Shown here in pieces: positions 1 through 4,879 of a stretch of DNA of 9,502 nt. A program made the position numbers and the translations under genes. The notes beneath the pieces were generated by a model. It was not told the origin of the DNA and made no database searches. It was given only the letters and a program-made list of their open reading frames with translations. The stretch is from assembly GCA_029007475.1 (NCBI GenBank), contig JAQXHW010000137.1, positions 1 through 9,502 on the forward strand. Direction: 5' to 3'. The first letter of the stretch is position 1, and each line of letters opens with the position of its first letter. This stretch comes from Oscillospiraceae bacterium (GTDB taxonomy: Bacteria > Bacillota > Clostridia > Oscillospirales > Acutalibacteraceae).

Positions 1-52
1 AATTCAAGATAAAAAACGACCTGGTTTTGCAAAAATAACATATTTATTTGGG

Positions 53-81
53 TTTACAAAATTATTTTTATATGATATGAT
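53..81 (+). promoter_or_regulatory. Sigma-A-type promoter of the AraC-family regulator
   Basis: A -35 box TTTACA (53-58) and a -10 box TATGAT (76-81) are separated by 17 bases. Transcription would start near 88. An upstream in-frame ATG at 77 lies inside this -10 box, which argues that translation starts at 125 instead. The 52 bases before the promoter are AT-rich and hold only a weak AAAAC/GTTTT dyad. Confidence 0.6.
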
Positions 82-124
82 AACGAAAAAGGATAAATTT
101 TGGCATTTTTATTTAGGTGATAAT

Positions 125-1003
125 ATGGCGAAAAATTACAGATACAAATATGAAATAGTCTCCGCTGACGACAATCTCCCCGGCAAGGTTATTCTTTTTG
201 ACAAGCCCGGTTCCGAGTGCTATACCAACAAGCATTGGCATAAGAACATCGAGATTGACTACGTTATCAAGGGCGACCTTTGGGTCAATACCAACAACGT
301 AGACGGTACGGTTTCCGACGGTGAGTTTATTGTTGTCAATAATGACGATATCCACCAGACCTGCGGTAAGGACCCCGATAAGAATGTAAAGTATTTAGTT
401 GTTCTCTATTCCTACAACTTTATCAAGGCGTATTTTGAGGATTTTGAGTCCTTCTGCTTCGATGTTGAGAAGGATAATTCCGTCAAGGCTCAGATTAAGG
501 AGCAGCTCCAGTATATAGTAGAATGTATCGAGGAGCAGGGAGAGTTTACCGACCTGAAAATTACGGGCGCAATGACACAGATTCTAATTCTCCTCTGCAC
601 ACGCTGTAAGGTAAAGAGTCAAAAGACGGCTCAGGAGATTGAGCATGAAGACTTGGAGTACGCGAAGAAGGCTATTGACTTTATTAAGCTGAACTTCAAG
701 GGGCGGATTACCTTAGGTGAGATTTCAAAACACGTAGGTCTTACCCCCACCTATTTTTCGCGTTACTTTAAGCAGAATACAAGAAAGACCTTTAAGCAGT
801 ACCTTAACCTTATCCGCCTTGAGCATGCCCTTAGGGATATCCAAACCAACGGTATCTCTGAGACCAGAGCCGCAGTTGAGAACGGATTTCCAAGCGTTAA
901 GGCTTTTATTGCAACCTTTAAGAGCGTCTACAACTGCACTCTCAGCGAGTATATTAAGCAGTATCACGACATTCCCTCTATCTCCGAAATTCGAAGAATA
1001 TAG
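125..1003 (+). CDS. AraC-family transcriptional regulator with N-terminal cupin sensor
   Basis: Predicted cytoplasmic DNA-binding regulator of 292 residues. Residues about 20-85 form an AraC-type cupin sensor, with a histidine pair in KHWHK (H37, H39) followed by IEIDYVIKGD and a DGEFIVVNNDDIH strand. Residues about 190-280 form the paired helix-turn-helix domain: ITLGEISKHVGLTPTYFSRYFK is the first HTH, and the second ends in GFPSVKAFIATFKSVYNCTLSEYI. Start 125 is chosen because AGGTGAT (115-121) precedes it, while the longer ORF start at 77 falls in the promoter and has no ribosome binding site. AraC proteins with this cupin layout usually sense a small ligand, often a sugar, and activate nearby genes. 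The ligand and targets are unknown. The downstream genes are convergent, so no adjacent operon is an obvious target. Family call is firm; role is inference. Confidence 0.9.
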   Translation: MAKNYRYKYEIVSADDNLPGKVILFDKPGSECYTNKHWHKNIEIDYVIKGDLWVNTNNVDGTVSDGEFIVVNNDDIHQTCGKDPDKNVKYLVVLYSYNFIKAYFEDFESFCFDVEKDNSVKAQIKEQLQYIVECIEEQGEFTDLKITGAMTQILILLCTRCKVKSQKTAQEIEHEDLEYAKKAIDFIKLNFKGRITLGEISKHVGLTPTYFSRYFKQNTRKTFKQYLNLIRLEHALRDIQTNGISETRAAVENGFPSVKAFIATFKSVYNCTLSEYIKQYHDIPSISEIRRI

Positions 1004-1018
1004 TACATAGAATACAAA

Positions 1019-1057
1019 ACCGCTCCTGAAAGTGTAAAACAGGAGCGGTCCTTTTTT
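1019..1057. terminator. Shared rho-independent terminator between convergent genes
   Basis: A perfect 10-bp stem, ACCGCTCCTG (1019-1028) with CAGGAGCGGT (1040-1049), encloses an 11-base loop. It is followed by CC and six T on the + strand, a strong terminator for the AraC gene. On the - strand the stem is followed by TTTG, so it may also end the LCP transcript, less efficiently. The LCP stop codon (1056-1058 on the - strand) lies within the T-tract. Confidence 0.85.
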
Positions 1058-2561
1058 AGTTTTCGGGAGTATAGTACACGTCCAAAAGCATTTCGTAGAA
1101 GCTCTCCTCGTCAACAACAAATTCCGCGTAGGTGCCGTCGGAGGTTAGCTCTCCGGGTATTTTTTTGAAGCTAAGTTCGTTTACTCCGTTTGTAATCACG
1201 GTAGTTGCAAAGGCTGTGATCTTTGCGGGGTTAAGGTCGGTGACGGAGTTGCCGCTGATTATTGAGAGAAGATTAAGGGGTACTCCTAAATCATCCTTTG
1301 TCATGGCGATTGCCTTTTGAGTAAAGCTGTTGAGATAGTTGATTTGGCGGTCCATTCTCTGAGTGGTTGAGGTAAGCTCCTCAATGTCTCTCATTCTAAG
1401 ATAGCTAACGGCGTTGTCTCCGTAGAGGGTTAGGGTTTCTCCCTGATAGTGCTGTATTCCGTAGGAGTCAACAAAGCTGTTGTTATTGAGTGTTACGGTT
1501 ACTCCGCCTACCGCGTCGTTTAGGTAGGAAATAGCCTCAAGGTCCATTGCGAAATAGGACTGAATGGGAAGATTATAGAAAAGTCTTTCCACAGCGGTCT
1601 TTGTGTTTTCACAGCTTTTCTCTCTGCCGTCACCATAGGCATAGGCAAGACAGATTTGATACTTTTCGGTTTTAAGATACTGTCCCTCGGGAGAGTAGAT
1701 GCCGATATCGGTCTTGATATCTCGGGGGATTGCTATAACCTCGGTTTCACCGGTTTTTGTGTTGAAGGCTACAAGGAAGAGTGAGTCTGCCTGACCGCCT
1801 GTGCCTACCACATCATAGTCAAGACCTAACTCGGACTTGTCAACACCCATGCACAGGATACTGGTTATATCCGTATTAAAAAAGTATTTTTTACCCTTGT
1901 AGGTGACTGATTTTCCCTTGTCGTCAATATTGATACCGGCACCTGAGATTACAGGAGCAGTCATGTTGATTTTGGAGTAATCGGTAAGCTGAGCCTTGCC
2001 CACAAAATACATGATTGTAAGGGTTACGGCAAGGATAAGCAGAAGTCCGAGGATTGCGCCGAATATTATTCCCAAGATTATGAGCAGCTTTTTCCACCAA
2101 GGTTTATCCCTGAATTTGGTTTTTCTTTTCTCTTTTTTTGGGGGGATAGCGAACTCCATGTCAGTATCTTCTGTGCTTTTTTCTGAGGGATGCGTGTGAT
2201 GTCTGCGCCTTACAGGCGTTACAAGGAGCATATCCTCCTCGGGCGAGAGGTGGTGGCTTTCAGCTTTTGATTTAGACTCGGAGCGCTTTACCTTGCGGTA
2301 TTTGGCAAAGATGAAGTCGTCTAAGTCATCTTCTCTTTTGTTTGAGAGATCGCCAGAAGGCTTTTTAGAAGACCTAAGTCTTTCCGTGTTGGGGAGGGGA
2401 TAGTCCTCGGGTCGGATACTCTCAGAGTTTTTTTCATCCTGAGCTTTTTCGCCTTCCTCATTCTCAGAGGTTTTTACACAGGGCGAGGACTCTGCAAGTG
2501 CAGGCTCCTGTGAGGATAAAATTTCCGTATTTTCGGTGCTGTCAGTTTGTTTCCTGTTCAT
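1056..2561 (-). CDS. LCP-family (LytR-CpsA-Psr) cell-envelope protein
   Basis: Membrane protein of 501 residues. A hydrophilic, charged, low-complexity N-terminal region (1-158) comes first. One transmembrane helix follows (about 159-187, after WWKK). The LCP domain then spans about 232-415. Family hallmarks seen: ITSILCMGVDKSE, GQADSLFLVAFN, the IPRD motif (R280-D281), and the arginine cluster SYLRMRD...QRMDRQ (R389, R391, R402, R405), which in the family binds the polyprenyl-phosphate head group. LCP enzymes transfer undecaprenyl-linked polymers such as teichoic acids or capsule to peptidoglycan outside the membrane; the polymer here is unknown. The gene overlaps the sortase gene by 20 bases, and AGGGGG sits 9 bases before the ATG, so the two are co-transcribed and probably translationally coupled. 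The roughly 158-residue cytoplasmic tail is longer than usual for the family. Confidence 0.92.
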   Translation of the reverse strand: MNRKQTDSTENTEILSSQEPALAESSPCVKTSENEEGEKAQDEKNSESIRPEDYPLPNTERLRSSKKPSGDLSNKREDDLDDFIFAKYRKVKRSESKSKAESHHLSPEEDMLLVTPVRRRHHTHPSEKSTEDTDMEFAIPPKKEKRKTKFRDKPWWKKLLIILGIIFGAILGLLLILAVTLTIMYFVGKAQLTDYSKINMTAPVISGAGINIDDKGKSVTYKGKKYFFNTDITSILCMGVDKSELGLDYDVVGTGGQADSLFLVAFNTKTGETEVIAIPRDIKTDIGIYSPEGQYLKTEKYQICLAYAYGDGREKSCENTKTAVERLFYNLPIQSYFAMDLEAISYLNDAVGGVTVTLNNNSFVDSYGIQHYQGETLTLYGDNAVSYLRMRDIEELTSTTQRMDRQINYLNSFTQKAIAMTKDDLGVPLNLLSIISGNSVTDLNPAKITAFATTVITNGVNELSFKKIPGELTSDGTYAEFVVDEESFYEMLLDVYYTPEN

Positions 2562-3306
2562 TAATCAGTACCCCCTGTACTAAGTAACGTAGGCTTGAGT
2601 TATAGTCGGTGCAGGTTGAGAGGACGAGGATACAGTCGTCGGTAGTGAGCTTGACGCCCTTGCGGACATTTGCGTTTGCGCTGTGGGGATTGAGACAATC
2701 CTCGAGATAAACCTCAAATACCTTCTTATCGGCAAAGTCGAAGGAGTTGAGAATATGTCTGTCGTCGTATTCATAGGCGGCAAAAATCTTGTAGGTAAAA
2801 ATTCTGTTTGCGGTGTAAATATACATGGTGTCGTGGCTGTCAAAGAATTCTTTGTCGGAAAACTTGTGCAAATCCGCGAACATTGAGCCGTTGAGCATAT
2901 TATGACCGTAAAGAACGGTAACAGGGTCGCCGAAGTATTTTGAGTTTTGGCGCTGGGAATATATAGTGCCTGCAAATTCATAGTTGCCCTGATAGTTGTG
3001 GTGGAGGTAGAAGTTGTCGTCCTCGTTGGAGCTTTGTGCAACCGGATAATTAATGCTTGTGTCGGGAATTTCGATCCACGCGTAAAGGTCGGTATTAATG
3101 GAGCGAAGCTCCTCAAAATTAATGGGATTATCCACAAGGGTGCGAGAAGTAGTTGCGATGCCTGCTGCGTTTGTGGCTGTGGGGTTGGTAACCGCGGAGT
3201 AATCCGCGGAAGACATACCCCCGGGACTTGCGGAACAGCCGCAGAGCGTCAATATAAGACAGAGCATTAAAGCACAGAGGCCTTTTATATATGTAAATTT
3301 TCTCAT
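2542..3306 (-). CDS. srtB: Class B sortase
   Basis: Cysteine transpeptidase of 254 residues acting on the outer membrane face. It cleaves a sorting motif in secreted proteins and links them to peptidoglycan. The catalytic triad is visible: H135 in LYGHNM, C232 in LSTC, and R240 in SSLRYLVQGVLI. The motif order and the FEELRSINTDLYAWIEIPDTSI segment fit SrtB. The N-terminus is hydrophobic (residues 5-23) and ends in LCGC (21-24), a plausible lipobox, so it may be a lipoprotein rather than anchored by a transmembrane helix. The start at ATG 3306 is preferred because GGTGAT lies 4 bases upstream; the longer reading begins with a TTG codon at 3318. It is the first gene of an operon with the LCP gene. 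The neighbouring SPTTG protein is the likely substrate, as clostridial SrtB enzymes such as that of C. difficile use (S/P)PxTG motifs. Confidence 0.92.
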   Translation of the reverse strand: MRKFTYIKGLCALMLCLILTLCGCSASPGGMSSADYSAVTNPTATNAAGIATTSRTLVDNPINFEELRSINTDLYAWIEIPDTSINYPVAQSSNEDDNFYLHHNYQGNYEFAGTIYSQRQNSKYFGDPVTVLYGHNMLNGSMFADLHKFSDKEFFDSHDTMYIYTANRIFTYKIFAAYEYDDRHILNSFDFADKKVFEVYLEDCLNPHSANANVRKGVKLTTDDCILVLSTCTDYNSSLRYLVQGVLINEQETN

Positions 3307-3335
3307 AAGCATCACCAAATAGAAATATATAATTT

Positions 3336-3364
3336 AGTATATAAAAAAAACGGATATATGTCAA
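3336..3364 (-). promoter_or_regulatory. Strong sigma-A promoter of the sortase-LCP operon
   Basis: Reading leftward, a perfect -35 box TTGACA (3364-3359) is followed after 17 bases by TATACT (3341-3336). The spacer contains eight consecutive T. The predicted start of transcription is near 3329, giving a leader of about 22 bases before the ATG at 3306. It lies just beyond the terminator of the upstream surface-protein gene, so the operon is an independent transcription unit. Confidence 0.8.
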
Positions 3365-3390
3365 TGAAAGATAGGTGAAAAATGAATGAG

Positions 3391-3420
3391 CAAAAGAAAA
3401 AGCTCCGCCGAAGCGGAGCA
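3391..3420 (-). terminator. Rho-independent terminator of the SPTTG surface-protein gene
   Basis: On the - strand a 7-bp stem, GCTCCGC/GCGGAGC, is capped by a TTCG tetraloop (C-UUCG-G in RNA) and followed by TTTTTCTTTTG. It lies 15 bases past the stop codon of the gene ending at 3435. This is a textbook, stable terminator. Confidence 0.9.
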
Positions 3421-3434
3421 TTAACAGACATTAA

Positions 3435-3962
3435 TTAGCCGTTCTGCTTTCTTCTGAGGATAACAACTACTGCAAAGGTGGTGAAGATAGCTGCTACCGA
3501 GAAAACAATGAAAGAAACTAAGGTGGTATCGCCTGTGGTGGGAGAATGGGGGTCGTCGCTGCCGGGGAGAGAGGGCTTAGTGGTGGGATCCGTAACATCA
3601 GTACCCTCTTTTACGAAATGAGCGTAGACGAGAAGGCTCTCGTCACCCTCGGGAGTGATAACCATAACGGGGTCGGTTACCTTACCGCTGACAACTGTGT
3701 GCTGGCCGGTGATGAATTCCCAGTGAGAGAACTTGTATCCGGGCTTAGCGGTAGCCGAAATAGTAACATTTTCACCGGAGTCGATCTGAATGTAACCCTC
3801 CTCAGAGCTTTCAGCTTCGCCGCCATCGCTGGGGTAGGGGATAACATCGACAACGATATATCCGTGGGGGATAGTAGGAGAGGGGCTTCTCTCAGCGGCA
3901 ACGGTAACCATACCGCAGAGGAGAATTGCAAGAACTGCTACGATGGAAAGAACTTTTTTCAT
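3435..3962 (-). CDS. Small sortase-anchored surface protein with InlB-type repeat
   Basis: Secreted protein of 175 residues. It has a signal peptide at 1-23 (MKK then a hydrophobic run ending TVAA). An extracellular module follows at about 35-117, with the KPGYKFSHWEF signature and a closing YAHF, as in divergent InlB B-repeat/bacterial repeat domains. A Pro/Thr/Asp-rich spacer (120-139) leads to a C-terminal sorting signal: SPTTG (140-144), a hydrophobic helix (about 147-168) and the basic tail RRKQNG. SPTTG fits the (S/P)PxTG pattern used by clostridial class B sortases, and a class B sortase is the next gene downstream on the same strand. AGGAGG lies 7 bases before the ATG. A single repeat makes it a short wall protein; ligand or partner is unknown. 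Anchoring by the neighbouring sortase is inference, though well supported. Confidence 0.85.
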   Translation of the reverse strand: MKKVLSIVAVLAILLCGMVTVAAERSPSPTIPHGYIVVDVIPYPSDGGEAESSEEGYIQIDSGENVTISATAKPGYKFSHWEFITGQHTVVSGKVTDPVMVITPEGDESLLVYAHFVKEGTDVTDPTTKPSLPGSDDPHSPTTGDTTLVSFIVFSVAAIFTTFAVVVILRRKQNG

Positions 3963-4003
3963 AAAATTTCCTCCTAAATATACTAATAATTATTACGCTA
4001 CAA

Positions 4004-4045
4004 TTTTAGTGTAAACAGTATAGCACTAAAACAAAAAAAAGTAAA
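4004..4045 (-). promoter_or_regulatory. Candidate promoter with inverted-repeat operator for the surface-protein gene
   Basis: Leftward -35 TTTACT (4045-4040) and -10 TATACT (4022-4017) are 17 bases apart, predicting a start near 4010 and a leader of about 48 bases. The -10 sits in the middle of a perfect 8-bp inverted repeat, TTTTAGTG (4004-4011) and CACTAAAA (4024-4031), with a 12-base spacer. That placement is typical of a repressor site. The promoter match is moderate, and a TTTACA further in offers an alternative. Confidence 0.45.
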
Positions 4046-4098
4046 GAGTTTTTACGTTATTTCTCATTTTTGTGTGAAATGCACAGTATTTAGGGGAG

Positions 4099-4127
4099 TT
4101 GAAAATACGGAGTGAGTATGATATAAT
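4099..4127 (+). promoter_or_regulatory. Sigma-A promoter of the S24/S26 peptidase-like gene
   Basis: TTGAAA (4099-4104) and a perfect TATAAT (4122-4127) are spaced by 17 bases, with transcription predicted near 4134. An in-frame TTG at 4099 is part of the -35 box, so it cannot be the translation start of this transcript. The region is divergent to the surface-protein promoter. Confidence 0.75.
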
Positions 4128-4158
4128 AAAAAAACCGAAAATGTTGGGGAGGTATAAG

Positions 4159-4629
4159 ATGTCTGAGATTGTTTCTTACGAGGAGCTTTTGAGAAGAGGC
4201 TATCTTATAGTGAGCCCCAACGGCAGAAGTATGTGGCCCATGATAAAAACAGGCAGAGACACGGTGCTTATCGAAAAGTGCGAGGGAAGACTTAAAAAGT
4301 ACGACATCCCTCTCTATAAGGACAAGGCCGGCAGATACATTCTCCACCGCGTAATCAAGGTTACGCCCGAGGGCTATGTTATCTGCGGCGACGGAGTCTG
4401 CTACCGGGAATATGATATTCGCGACGAGAATGTTCTTGGGGTTGTAAAGGGACTTTACCGAAGGGAAAAGTTCATACCGACGGATAGCTTTTCTCAGAAG
4501 CTCTACGCCCGAGTTTGGGTGGGACTTATTTTTATGCGTAAGCCAATAGTTTTCCTGAATCTCAGACTCACATCCTTGAAAACAAGAATTTTGAAACGTT
4601 TTGGCAGGAAAAATCGCAGCCGGGAATAA
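4159..4629 (+). CDS. S24/S26-family signal-peptidase-like protein
   Basis: Small protein of 156 residues with the S24/S26 serine peptidase fold. The presumed nucleophile S24 lies in GRSMWPMI. It is followed by RDTVLI, YDIPLYK, then ILHRVIKV with H63 where bacterial type I signal peptidases carry the general-base lysine, then ICGDG (76-79 region) and VLGVVKG. A Ser-His arrangement is known for SipW/eukaryote-like signal peptidases. There is no N-terminal membrane anchor; only a short hydrophobic patch appears near 119-136, followed by a basic C-terminus. Start 4159 is chosen because GGGGAGG (4146-4152) lies 6 bases upstream and the promoter rules out the earlier TTG. The substrate is unknown; it is divergent from a surface-protein gene, which hints at envelope protein processing. 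It could instead be a non-proteolytic relative. Confidence 0.75.
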   Translation: MSEIVSYEELLRRGYLIVSPNGRSMWPMIKTGRDTVLIEKCEGRLKKYDIPLYKDKAGRYILHRVIKVTPEGYVICGDGVCYREYDIRDENVLGVVKGLYRREKFIPTDSFSQKLYARVWVGLIFMRKPIVFLNLRLTSLKTRILKRFGRKNRSRE

Positions 4630-4671
4630 TCTTCGTTTTTCTCGCTGAAGGGATTTCCCTGTGAAAAGTGC

Positions 4672-4689
4672 AAAATATGGTCATATTTT
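4672..4689. repeat. Near-perfect 18-bp dyad, possible operator
   Basis: AAAATATG (4672-4679) and CATATTTT (4682-4689) are perfect inverted arms around a 2-base centre. The centre is too tight for a stable RNA hairpin, so a protein-binding site is more likely. It lies between the peptidase-like gene and its terminator, about 110 bases before the amylase -35. No role can be assigned. Confidence 0.4.
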
Positions 4690-4692
4690 ATG

Positions 4693-4720
4693 AGTCGGCA
4701 ATTTATTATTGCCGACTTTT
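4693..4720 (+). terminator. Rho-independent terminator after the peptidase-like gene
   Basis: A 10-bp perfect stem, AGTCGGCAAT (4693-4702) with ATTGCCGACT (4708-4717), has the loop TTATT and is followed by TTTTG. It lies about 60 bases after the stop codon and separates the peptidase-like gene from the amylase. Confidence 0.85.
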
Positions 4721-4796
4721 GTATTGTGCACAGAATATATTATTATCACAAGATAAATGTGTGCCATAAAAACAATAAAAGTCCATATAAAAGGGG

Positions 4797-4825
4797 TTGC
4801 CGCAATATTACTTTTTTGGTAAGAT
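4797..4825 (+). promoter_or_regulatory. Probable extended -10 promoter of the amylase gene
   Basis: TTGCCG (4797-4802) is followed after 17 bases by TAAGAT (4820-4825), preceded by TGG, which gives the extended -10 TGn motif. Transcription would start near 4832, leaving a leader of about 48 bases with AAGGAGG (4863-4869) before the ATG. The -10 is only a partial match (4 of 6). No catabolite-responsive element matching the usual consensus was seen. Confidence 0.5.
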
Positions 4826-4879
4826 TATAGTGGATTTTGAGAAATTGTCTATCGTTTTACACAAGGAGGATTTACTAAT

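Noticed and set aside
77..124. Longer N-terminus for the AraC-family regulator starting at ATG 77
   Set aside because: The codon lies within the -10 box and lacks a ribosome binding site, whereas the ATG at 125 has AGGTGAT at a good distance.
2580..3137. 185-codon - strand frame inside the sortase gene
   Set aside because: It is a shadow frame with Thr/Pro-rich low-complexity composition, no start signal, and overlaps a gene with a complete catalytic triad.
4099..4158. Longer N-terminus for the S24/S26 protein starting at TTG 4099
   Set aside because: That TTG is part of the TTGAAA -35 box; the ATG at 4159 has a strong ribosome binding site.
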